Of a stretch of DNA of 64,000 nt, positions 1-7,070 are shown piece by piece; within the stretch, counting starts at the first letter, position 1, and the number at the start of each line of letters is the position of its first letter. The stretch spans positions 23,084 through 87,083 of the forward strand of contig JAJEBE010000039.1 of the NCBI GenBank assembly GCA_022822545.1. The letters are read 5' to 3'. A program made the translations under genes and the position numbers. The notes below the pieces were generated by a model. The model was not told the DNA's origin. It did no database searches and worked only from the letters and a program-made list of their open reading frames with translations. Origin of the DNA: Anaerolineae bacterium. Its GTDB lineage: Bacteria > Chloroflexota > Anaerolineae > Aggregatilineales > Phototrophicaceae.

Positions 1-827
1 CGCAGTTCGATCTTGCCCAGCATAATCTGGCTGAGGCGGAACATATCGGTGCGCGAGGTCATATCGAGGCTGATGGGCGTCACCGAGATCATCTTGTCGT
101 TCAGCAGGGTGTAGACATCGCTGTCAGGCTCGGCGGCGGCTGGGTCGCTATTGTATTGATAACCAAGTTTGCCCGTATCGTGCAGCGCCATGCGCTCAGG
201 GCGGGTGGGCCAATAGACGCGGCGGCGCGACAACCTGGTCAGGCGCCAGTCAGTCTCGCTGGTCGCGCCCCAGGGCACATCGATTTTCAGCACATCCACA
301 TCATCGGGCAAGGTGGAATGATCCATCAGCCAGTTGCCGATCTTCAGGCTGAAATCGGCGGAGACGCTGAAATCGACATCGTTCGAGTGGCTTTTGTGCA
401 AGTCAAGCGGCGTCTGCAGGCTGATGGCGATGGACGGGATGCCGAGGCTGGCGCCCTCGAGCGCCGCGCCGACCGTGCCGGAGATAGTGACGCCGTTGCC
501 GGTGTTCTCGCCGTAGTTGATGCCGGAGACAAGCAGGGCCGGCTGCTCCTCCGCCAATTCGAGCACGGCGTGCTGTACGGCTTGGGCCGGCGTGCCATCG
601 ACGGCGTAGGCGACGCAATCGCTGCAATCTATCGGCGCTTCGTAGGGGAAGATGCGCCCTTCGCTGTAATGCGGCATGCTGCGGCCCATGCCCGATTGCT
701 GCTCGCGCGGGGCGGTCACGAGCAGGCGCCCGCTGCCGCGAAAGGCGTTGACAGCCGCCCACAAGCCGGGCGAGCGTATGCCGTCGTCATTGGTGAAGAG
801 TATGGTCGGCTTGGCGGAGTTAGCCAT
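1..827 (-). CDS. surE: 5'/3'-nucleotidase SurE (3' end beyond the window)
   Basis: SurE is a metal-dependent phosphatase of nucleoside monophosphates, found in the cytoplasm. The ATG lies at 827 with AGGA about 10 nt upstream. The frame stays open to position 1, so the C-terminus is missing. Seen: TNDDG at residues 12-16 (the family's metal-binding Asp pair), APREQQSG at 39-46 and SGINYGENTG at 101-110, all in the SurE order. The 275 visible codons already equal a typical SurE (250-270 residues), so little is cut off. It is transcribed divergently from the Fur-family gene. The family call is firm; the substrate is not shown by sequence. Confidence 0.93.
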   Translation of the reverse strand, partial: MANSAKPTILFTNDDGIRSPGLWAAVNAFRGSGRLLVTAPREQQSGMGRSMPHYSEGRIFPYEAPIDCSDCVAYAVDGTPAQAVQHAVLELAEEQPALLVSGINYGENTGNGVTISGTVGAALEGASLGIPSIAISLQTPLDLHKSHSNDVDFSVSADFSLKIGNWLMDHSTLPDDVDVLKIDVPWGATSETDWRLTRLSRRRVYWPTRPERMALHDTGKLGYQYNSDPAAAEPDSDVYTLLNDKMISVTPISLDMTSRTDMFRLSQIMLGKIEL

Positions 828-1071
828 CAGGATATTCCTGTCTGAAGTCTAGGCGGTCGACATAACCCCTTAGCTTATGTCATGGTTCTTACGCGGGCAA
901 GGCTGTATGTTGCGGGCGGATTAGAGTGGTGTCATGTCACGATGATCAAGGGCAGTCGGGTGAAAGAAAGTTTCTGCTGAAGTGTGACAAGTCGGGAGTG
1001 GCGTTAAAGGTATTGTTACAGGTCGACGACTCAGCCTGAACTCGTTTCAAATTCCCTGTTGTCAGCCTTAT
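828..1071. other. Intergenic region between surE and the Fur-family operon
   Basis: No credible gene. The region holds a 7-bp inverted repeat (GACATAA 859-865, TTATGTC 875-881) just upstream of surE. It also holds a short match, read on the minus strand near 848-862, to the GTCG.CCGCCTAG core of a dispersed repeat seen at 31140 and 36866. The right end runs into the Zur-like operators. Confidence 0.5.
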
Positions 1072-1114
1072 TGAGACATGGTATCAATAAGGATGTAAAT
1101 GATACGTGGTATCA
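1071..1114 (+). promoter_or_regulatory. Tandem Zur/Fur-like operators and promoter
   Basis: Box 2 is a perfect 6-3-6 inverted repeat, TGATAC-GTG-GTATCA, at 1100-1114. Box 1 is an imperfect copy, TGAGAC-ATG-GTATCA, at 1072-1086, 28 bp upstream; both are followed by the same ATAAG. TTGAGA at 1071-1076 resembles a -35 element and overlaps box 1. Zur and Fur proteins of many bacteria bind inverted repeats of this kind. Autoregulation of the downstream Fur-family gene is inferred. Confidence 0.65.
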
Positions 1115-1140
1115 ATAAGAAGCACAAGGTTGGATGTCTC

Positions 1141-1581
1141 ATGCCCAGCAAAAGGATCAATCCCGCAGACTGGCTGACCGCGCTCGACGAGAGCGGCTTC
1201 CGCGTGACAACAGTTCAGGAGACGTTGATCGATATCTTCGCGCGCAGCGAGTATCCGCTCAGCGCCGAGCAGGCTTGGGAGATCGCCCGTCAGTCGCGCC
1301 CGAAAACCGGCAGAGCGACGGTCTACCGCATGGTCGATAAGCTCGAAAATTTGGGCCTAATACGCCGCGTTCATGGTTATCAGGGATGCAGTCACTTCGT
1401 ACCAACCCTGCCCGAGCTAATGATGCTGTTCATCTGTCTGAGCTGCGGACGCGCGGATTATCTCGACAGCCAACCGCTGGAAGATCTGATTCAGCACAGT
1501 GAACATACCAGCGGGCATCACATCACCGACAGTCGATTGCAACTCTTCGGCGACTGCGCGGACTGTCAAGAAAACGCTTAA
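1141..1581 (+). CDS. Fur-family metalloregulator, probably Zur
   Basis: Fur-family repressor of 146 residues, a normal length. The N-terminal winged helix contains the recognition-helix region GRATVYRMVDKLENLGLI. The C-terminal dimerisation domain has two CxxC pairs (CLSC and CADC) that bind structural zinc in Fur/Zur proteins. A start at 1099 is possible but would put a perfect operator inside the coding region, so ATG 1141 is preferred. It is first in a co-directional set that includes a COG0523 GTPase, a class often under Zur control; that context rather than a diagnostic residue suggests zinc. Autoregulation through 1072-1114 is likely. Confidence 0.85.
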   Translation: MPSKRINPADWLTALDESGFRVTTVQETLIDIFARSEYPLSAEQAWEIARQSRPKTGRATVYRMVDKLENLGLIRRVHGYQGCSHFVPTLPELMMLFICLSCGRADYLDSQPLEDLIQHSEHTSGHHITDSRLQLFGDCADCQENA

Positions 1582-1602
1582 CTATACGGGAGAAAGAACA
1601 GG

Positions 1603-2763
1603 ATGAATTTGCCAGTCGACTGGGGAACATTGTGGCTCGGGGGCTTTTGCCCGGTGGGGGCGCTGGGTGGTTTGCCGGTGCGCGGCGCGGATTATGCCGC
1701 CCATCCGCCGCTGGATGATTTGCTGACCCTGCCCCCCGATACAAGGTTGCGCGCCGATGCGACGCTTGAGTCCGCCGAAGAGGCATGGTCGGAACGACTG
1801 GGCGGCGCAATGGTCCTGCTGGCGCGCGATGCTTACCGGGCGCGCCGCTTGCTGCATCAGGCGGCGGGGATTCAGCCAGGTGAATGGGTCGGTATCCCGG
1901 CGAATGCCAGCCATGACCTGGCGGAGTCGGTCAAACATCACAAGGCGCTGCCGCGCTTTCTGGACTTTGACGCGAATCTGCGGTTGGCGGCGTCCAGTAC
2001 GCGCTTCACCTGGACGCAGGTGCTGCGGGGGTTGTGGCAGCCGCAGAACGCTACCTGGCTCGACTGTGCTGACACCCTGCCTATGCCCGGTGCGGCAGAG
2101 CGTTCGGTAGTGACGCTCTACGGCTTGCATCTGCCTGATGCTGATGACCGCCCCGGCGCGCTGTTGGCATTCAATGATGAGGCGCTTTATGCAGAGGTGA
2201 AAGCATTGCGTCAACCGGCTGACTGCCCGAACGCAGCGCAGGCATTAGCGCAGTCTGAACGCCTGCCAGAACTGGCGGAGCGGCAAAGCGCGAATCTGGC
2301 GGAGGCGCGGCGCGGTCTGCGTGAAGCTGCCGGGCTGGCGACGCACGAGCCCAACAGTCTGGCGCTGGCGACCGCGGTCGCGGTACAGATTCCGCTGGAG
2401 TGCGATGCCGCCACGTTTTACGCCTACGTTGAGCAGGAAAATACGCCCGTGCGCTGGCTGCCACAGATTCAACCTTTGCATTATGCCGCGCTCCGTGCTG
2501 ACGGCGCGCCAGAGCACCGGAGAACGGCGGAGAACCTCGCCCGCTGGTTGTACGTCCCGGTGGGGCCAGATTACACCTTTGAGGAGATCAAACACGGTGT
2601 GCTGGGCATCGTCAAAGCGGCGGAATATCTCGGTGTGCGCTGGCGCAGCAATCCAGCCCATGCGGCCGAGTACGCTGCCTTGATGGATCAAACGTATGGC
2701 GCCGGGCATGATGCCTACCGCCCATTGTTTGCGCTGGATGGAGCCTTCGCGGCCGGAGATTAG
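1603..2763 (+). CDS. Degenerate DegT/DnrJ/EryC1-like protein of the zinc operon
   Basis: 386 residues, no signal peptide. Two segments resemble sugar aminotransferases of the DegT/DnrJ/EryC1 family: GIQPGEWVGIPANASHD (about residues 88-104) matches the family's GIQPGDEVI(V/L)PAN stretch, and GALLAFNDEALYAEVKALR (about 185-203) matches the part after the PLP lysine. The position where the catalytic Lys is expected reads LHLPDADDR and has no lysine, so the protein is probably not a working aminotransferase. The next gene starts 2 nt after its stop, so translational coupling is likely. The fold assignment is by eye; the function is unknown and may be zinc-linked. Confidence 0.6.
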   Translation: MNLPVDWGTLWLGGFCPVGALGGLPVRGADYAAHPPLDDLLTLPPDTRLRADATLESAEEAWSERLGGAMVLLARDAYRARRLLHQAAGIQPGEWVGIPANASHDLAESVKHHKALPRFLDFDANLRLAASSTRFTWTQVLRGLWQPQNATWLDCADTLPMPGAAERSVVTLYGLHLPDADDRPGALLAFNDEALYAEVKALRQPADCPNAAQALAQSERLPELAERQSANLAEARRGLREAAGLATHEPNSLALATAVAVQIPLECDAATFYAYVEQENTPVRWLPQIQPLHYAALRADGAPEHRRTAENLARWLYVPVGPDYTFEEIKHGVLGIVKAAEYLGVRWRSNPAHAAEYAALMDQTYGAGHDAYRPLFALDGAFAAGD

Positions 2764-2765
2764 CC

Positions 2766-3221
2766 ATGCAGTTGATCGCCATCACCGGGATGCCGCATCA
2801 ACCAAAAGCCAGGTTTACGCAGGCGCTCATTGAAGTGTTGTCTGAGGAAACGGACCGCCTCGCGCTGATCGACAATTGCGATATGCCGCTGTCGATCTCT
2901 GGGGTGACGCGTCAACGGCTGGCGGGCGGTTGTGTCTGTTGTTCTCTGGCGTCTGGGCTGATATCGCAGCTAGGGCGACTGGATGCCGATTATGCGCTTC
3001 TGCCTGTCTCGGCGCTGGCAGACCCGGGGGCGCTGGCGTCGATCCTGGATAGTTTGCGGAGTGAAGGCCTTCAGATAACAACAGTGTCCCTCATTGATAT
3101 TCTGACTCAGATTCGTAACCCGTATCTATCGAGGAAGCTGAAGTATTACAGCGATTTTCAGGTTTATGAGCCATTTGAATTCTCGGAGGCAGTTCAAGCC
3201 GCTATAGGCATGCCCTTGTGA
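2766..3221 (+). CDS. COG0523-like protein without a P-loop
   Basis: 151 residues that align along their length with the N-terminal G domain of the COG0523 GTPase two genes on. The first strand, [15 protein letters not shown], stands where [15 protein letters not shown] stands in the GTPase, so Walker A is lost. The CxCC metal site is kept as GGCVCC (about residues 54-59), and SALADPG parallels TGMADPG. It ends before the NKxD guanine-specificity motif and the C-terminal CobW domain. It therefore probably cannot hydrolyse GTP but may still bind metal. A metal-binding partner or regulator of the neighbouring chaperone is an inference. Confidence 0.7.
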   Translation: MQLIAITGMPHQPKARFTQALIEVLSEETDRLALIDNCDMPLSISGVTRQRLAGGCVCCSLASGLISQLGRLDADYALLPVSALADPGALASILDSLRSEGLQITTVSLIDILTQIRNPYLSRKLKYYSDFQVYEPFEFSEAVQAAIGMPL

Positions 3222-3328
3222 GGAAGGCGTCACATGCTTTGAACAGTGGCGCTTCCGAGCTTATACCGGCAGCGCAGCAGTCTGTCCCGATTGCGGATGT
3301 TGCATCTCTGTACGAAAACCATCGTTAA
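3218..3328 (+). CDS. Possible small ORF, or frameshifted tail of the preceding gene
   Basis: A GTG at 3218 overlaps the preceding stop by 4 nt and opens a 36-codon frame ending ASLYENHR. The composition looks coding, and the frame fills most of the gap before the GTPase. It could be a translationally coupled small protein, a C-terminal extension of the P-loop-less protein lost by a frameshift, or chance. No family is recognised. Confidence 0.3.
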   Translation: MRKASHALNSGASELIPAAQQSVPIADVASLYENHR

Positions 3329-3345
3329 GTAGAGGAGGCAGAAAC

Positions 3346-4704
3346 ATGTTGGATACTTTTGAAACACGAGTTCCCGTTACTGTGCTGACCGGCTTTCTGG
3401 GGTCAGGCAAAACCACACTGCTCAACCGCATCCTGACCGAAAATCACGGCAAAAAAATCGCGGTGATTGAGAATGAATTTGGCGAGGTCGGCATCGATAA
3501 CGACCTGGTCATTGGCGCGGAAGAAGAAATCTTCGAGATGAACAACGGCTGTATCTGCTGCACCGTGCGGGGTGATTTGATTCGCATCCTTGGCCATCTT
3601 ATGAAACGCCGCGACAAGTTTGATTACATCATGATCGAAACCACGGGCATGGCCGATCCCGGTCCCGTCGCGCAAACCTTTTACGTCGATGATGACATGC
3701 AGCAGAAGCTCCATTTGGATGCGATTGTCACGTTGGTCGACGCCAAGCATATCTGGGAACATATTGACGACAGCGACGAAGCCAAAGAACAGGTTGCCTT
3801 TGCTGATGTAATCCTGCTCAACAAAATTGATCTGGTCGCCCCGGAAGACCTCGAGAAGCTGGAAGCCCGCATCAAAGGCATGAACAGCATGGCGAAAATC
3901 TACCGCAGCCGCGACGCGGTGGTCGAGATGGACAAGATCCTGAATGTGGGCGGCTTCAACCTCGACCGGGCGCTGGAAATCGACCCGAAGTTCATGGAGC
4001 CGGAATACCCGTTTGAATGGTCGGGTATCTATCAACTGAACAGCGGGACCTACGAGTGGGTGATGGGTGAAGGTCCTGACCCGGCAATGGGAGCGGCGCT
4101 GTTGCCGCTGGCGAATATGGGATTAGCGGCGAAGGAAGCAACCCTGATGGACGCAGTGCTGACCTTCTCTGAAGATGAGCAGGCCCTGGAGGCAGGCGAA
4201 ATGATGCGCCTGGGCAAAGGACAGTACAACCAACTCGTGCTGAACGAAAACGGTGAGACCGTCTTCAATTTCGCGATCCAACAGCCGGGCTATTACATGC
4301 TGTTCACCGAACATCACCCGGATGAATTCGACGCGCGTTTGTGCGGCGCGGGGTCCGTGCTTGACCCGCTCGAGACCCGTGAGTACAAGCCCGATCATGA
4401 ACACGACGAAGAAGTGACTTCCGTTGGCATTACCCTCGCCGGCGATCTCCAGTTAGAGAAGCTCAATGGCTGGCTCAGCCTGCTCCTGCGCGAACACGGA
4501 CAGGACATCTTCCGTATGAAGGGCGTGTTGAGCGTGCGCGGTTGGGATGAGCGCTTCGTTTTTCAGGGGGTGCATATGCTCTTTGATGGCCGCCCCGATC
4601 GTCCCTGGGGGAAGGAACTGCGTCATAACAAGATGATCTTTATCGGGCGTCACCTGGATCGGGCTGCGCTGGAAAACGGCTTCCGCGAATGTCTCGCATC
4701 ATGA
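3346..4704 (+). CDS. COG0523 (CobW/ZNG-type) metallochaperone GTPase
   Basis: G3E-family GTPase that loads metal, usually zinc or cobalt, into target proteins. Seen in order: Walker [10 protein letters not shown] (about residues 16-24), [10 protein letters not shown], the CxCC site in [11 protein letters not shown] (about 67-77), ETTGMADPG, the guanine motif NKID (about 159), and a C-terminal CobW domain (from about 365) with the terminal block [15 protein letters not shown] perfect AGGAGG lies upstream of the ATG. At 452 residues it is longer than usual, with an inserted segment between the two domains. The WD40 gene overlaps its 3' end by 16 nt. Zinc as the metal is inferred from the Fur-family regulator. 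Confidence 0.9.
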   Translation: MLDTFETRVPVTVLTGFLGSGKTTLLNRILTENHGKKIAVIENEFGEVGIDNDLVIGAEEEIFEMNNGCICCTVRGDLIRILGHLMKRRDKFDYIMIETTGMADPGPVAQTFYVDDDMQQKLHLDAIVTLVDAKHIWEHIDDSDEAKEQVAFADVILLNKIDLVAPEDLEKLEARIKGMNSMAKIYRSRDAVVEMDKILNVGGFNLDRALEIDPKFMEPEYPFEWSGIYQLNSGTYEWVMGEGPDPAMGAALLPLANMGLAAKEATLMDAVLTFSEDEQALEAGEMMRLGKGQYNQLVLNENGETVFNFAIQQPGYYMLFTEHHPDEFDARLCGAGSVLDPLETREYKPDHEHDEEVTSVGITLAGDLQLEKLNGWLSLLLREHGQDIFRMKGVLSVRGWDERFVFQGVHMLFDGRPDRPWGKELRHNKMIFIGRHLDRAALENGFRECLAS

Positions 4705-5750
4705 TGCAGCGCAAGCGCAAATCCAAACCAGCACAGCCACCGCTCAAGGCAATATGGCGCGCCAACATTGACGATCATCCGATCGGGCTGGCATGGTCGC
4801 CGGATGGCAAGAGCCTGGCGGTTGCGGGGGTGTCTGGTCCAATCACGCTGTTTAATGGCGCTGATGGCGCGGTTCAGCACAAGTTGCCCGGTCACGCCCT
4901 CGATACGATGGCAATTTCCTGGCACAGGGACAGCCGCCTCCTCGCCAGCGTCGGGCAAGATGGCAAGGTGCGGCTTTGGGATGTCGAGACAGGAAGGCAG
5001 AGATCTGAAATGGCGGGCGGGGCGAGCTGGGTGGAGCGCGTCGCTTTCAGCCCGGTGGGTGATTGGCTGGTGTCGGCCGCCGGGCGCAAACTGCGACTGT
5101 GGAACAGCAGCGGGGAATTGATCCGCGAATATCCCGATGCGAACAGCACTATTACGGATATCAAGTGGCGCTATGACGGCAAGCAGTTCGCCATCTCCGC
5201 CTACAATGGAGTCGTGCTCTATGACCCTACGGAGGCGGAACCGCTGCACCGTTTCGAATGGCAGGGGTCGACGCTGACATTGGAATGGAGTCCCGATGGT
5301 AAATACATTGCCACCGGCGACCAGGACTCGACGGTGCATTTCTGGATCGCCGATAGCGGGAAAGATCTGCAGATGTGGGGCTACGAAACGAAGGTGCTGG
5401 AACTGGCATGGAGCTTCAATAGCCGCTATTTGGCGACCGGCGGCGGGACTCAGGCAGTGGTCTGGGACTGTTCCGGCAAGGGGCCAGAAAACACCCGACC
5501 GCTAATGTTGGAAGGTCATCAGCAGCTCATCAAGCATCTGAAATTTCAGCGACGGGGTATGTTGCTGGCATCCGGCGGCAATGATGGTATGTTGGCGATC
5601 TGGAAGGTCAAGAAGAAGAAAGCCGCTTTACTGGCGGATGCTGTGTTCAAAGCGCCGATTGCCAGCTTGGCTTGGTCACCGGATGATCGCCGTATCGCGG
5701 TGGCAGATGAGAGTGGCACCCTGTCGATAGCGGCAGTGCGGCGATTTTGA
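4689..5750 (+). CDS. WD40-repeat beta-propeller protein
   Basis: 353 residues made of about seven WD40 blades. Repeats show paired motifs such as [43 protein letters not shown] and [14 protein letters not shown]. There is no signal peptide and the N-terminus is basic, so it is probably a cytoplasmic scaffold. The start overlaps the GTPase gene by 16 nt; in-frame ATGs at 4701 and 4704 are alternatives. Overlap with a COG0523 GTPase behind a Zur-like operator suggests the propeller assists metal delivery, but this is inference; WD40 folds bind many partners. Confidence 0.88.
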   Translation: MSRIMMQRKRKSKPAQPPLKAIWRANIDDHPIGLAWSPDGKSLAVAGVSGPITLFNGADGAVQHKLPGHALDTMAISWHRDSRLLASVGQDGKVRLWDVETGRQRSEMAGGASWVERVAFSPVGDWLVSAAGRKLRLWNSSGELIREYPDANSTITDIKWRYDGKQFAISAYNGVVLYDPTEAEPLHRFEWQGSTLTLEWSPDGKYIATGDQDSTVHFWIADSGKDLQMWGYETKVLELAWSFNSRYLATGGGTQAVVWDCSGKGPENTRPLMLEGHQQLIKHLKFQRRGMLLASGGNDGMLAIWKVKKKKAALLADAVFKAPIASLAWSPDDRRIAVADESGTLSIAAVRRF

Positions 5751-5910
5751 GAAACGTGTTCTATATGAAATATTCCCCCTCGCATACCGCCTAAAAAGTC
5801 GTTCTGAGTGAATGTCTGAGCGAGAAGCCCTACGAGTTGGGCGGGTTACAGGCAAAGACCGCCGGCCGGCCGGGCTTATAGTCGTTACTGCGTTTGAATC
5901 GAGAAGGGCA

Positions 5911-6021
5911 ATGACACGGTACTTGACGGAAATCTCTTGGGAAACTGAGGTTTGGCTGGCAGATGCGCCGGACCACCTGATTCATTTTGATGGTGAAAGA
6001 TTCTTGGGTCCTTATCTATAA
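5911..6021 (+). CDS. Small hypothetical protein
   Basis: A 36-codon frame from ATG 5911 with a purine-rich GAGAAGGG just upstream. An in-frame upstream ATG at 5812 would give 69 residues, but its first half looks less protein-like. The sequence is rich in aromatic and acidic residues (WETEVWLADAPDHLIHFDGE). No family is recognised. It could be a remnant of a toxin-antitoxin-type small gene. Confidence 0.4.
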   Translation: MTRYLTEISWETEVWLADAPDHLIHFDGERFLGPYL

Positions 6022-6076
6022 TGCGTGTCGTACTTAGTATCCCATCCGTTATCATACGCCTAAGAGATTGCTTGAA

Positions 6077-6964
6077 ATGGCCGACGTCTCTCCTCTGACG
6101 ATTCAATACCTTGCGCTGCTCAAGCGGCATCTGCCCGAATTGGCCTTCCGCCAGGCTCGGCTCCTGCCGGCCTCCGGTCAGTTCAACCATGTACTCAGCC
6201 TCGATGAGCGCTGGATTTTCCGCTTTCCCAAGAGCGTTCATGTGGCGGCCGATCTGGCGCATGAGCTTGAAATATTGCCGCGCTTGGCGGGGCGGCTGCC
6301 GTTGTCTATCCCGGCGCCGACATTCTGGGCTGAGGACGACGACACGGGGCGCGCGCTTTTTATGGGCTACGCGATGCTGCCCGGCGAACCCCTGCTTCGC
6401 GAGCGCTATGCGCGACTGCAAGGAGACGCGGGAGTAGTGGGGCGGATTGCGGACGATCTCGCTGGTTTCTTGCGGACGCTGCACCGGATTCCGTCGGTTG
6501 ATCTTGGGCTTGAACCGACGGCCGACGATGCGCGGGCTGCCTGGGCGCGTTACTATGCCGATATCCGCGAGCGGCTCTATCCGTACATGCGGGCCGACGC
6601 TCGCTGCGATGTTGGCCGGGACTTTGACATGGCGCTGAATGACGAAGCGCTCTGGCAATATGAGAGCTGCTTGATCCATGGCGACTTCGGCACGGGCAAT
6701 ATCCTGATTCAGGACGGTTGTGTCAGCGGCATCATCGATTTCAGCTTCTGCGCTATCGGTGATCCGGCGCAAGATCTGGGCGCTCTGCTCGCTAGCTACG
6801 GCGACGAGTTCGTCGAGCGGACGCTGGCGCATTATCCGGCTCTGCGCGCGCATCTGCCGCGAGCGCGCTTTTATCGGGGCAATTACGCTTTGCTGCAAGC
6901 GCTCTTCGCCCTGCGCGATGGCGATCGGGCGGAATTCGAAGATGGCATTGCCGGTTATCGTTAG
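6077..6964 (+). CDS. Aminoglycoside phosphotransferase (APH)-fold small-molecule kinase
   Basis: 295 residues from ATG 6077; a TTG three codons upstream is possible. The APH/choline-kinase family transfers phosphate from ATP to a hydroxyl of a sugar, aminoglycoside or similar small molecule in the cytoplasm. The catalytic loop HGDFGTGNIL (about residues 198-207) and the Mg-binding IIDFSFCAIGDPAQDLG (about 217-233) are intact. The N-terminal lobe has FNHVLSLDERWIFRFPK, including the ATP-binding lysine region. The substrate is unknown; nothing nearby indicates antibiotic resistance rather than metabolism. Confidence 0.85.
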   Translation: MADVSPLTIQYLALLKRHLPELAFRQARLLPASGQFNHVLSLDERWIFRFPKSVHVAADLAHELEILPRLAGRLPLSIPAPTFWAEDDDTGRALFMGYAMLPGEPLLRERYARLQGDAGVVGRIADDLAGFLRTLHRIPSVDLGLEPTADDARAAWARYYADIRERLYPYMRADARCDVGRDFDMALNDEALWQYESCLIHGDFGTGNILIQDGCVSGIIDFSFCAIGDPAQDLGALLASYGDEFVERTLAHYPALRAHLPRARFYRGNYALLQALFALRDGDRAEFEDGIAGYR

Positions 6965-7020
6965 CGGCGGCGGGGGCGAGAAATAGTGCCTGCGGGCGTC
7001 CATTACGCTCGGGGCAACTA

Positions 7021-7029
7021 TGCTATAAT
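7021..7029 (+). promoter_or_regulatory. Extended -10 promoter element
   Basis: TGCTATAAT is an extended -10 hexamer (TGn plus consensus TATAAT), 41 nt before the TPR gene start. No good -35 is visible at 16-18 bp, which is usual for extended -10 promoters. The identical element recurs at 25567. Confidence 0.6.
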
Positions 7030-7070
7030 TCCTTGTAATTTGTTATGCAAACAGAATAAGCGGGACCTTT

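Noticed and set aside
156..845. A 229-codon plus-strand frame at the left edge
   Set aside because: Antisense to surE, whose TNDDG and SGINYGENTG motifs are on the minus strand.
1099..1140. Longer start of the Fur-family gene
   Set aside because: It would place the perfect operator palindrome inside the coding sequence; the sequence after 1141 begins the normal Fur N-terminus.
5885..7003. A 372-codon minus-strand frame
   Set aside because: Antisense to the APH-like kinase with intact HGDFGTGNIL motif.
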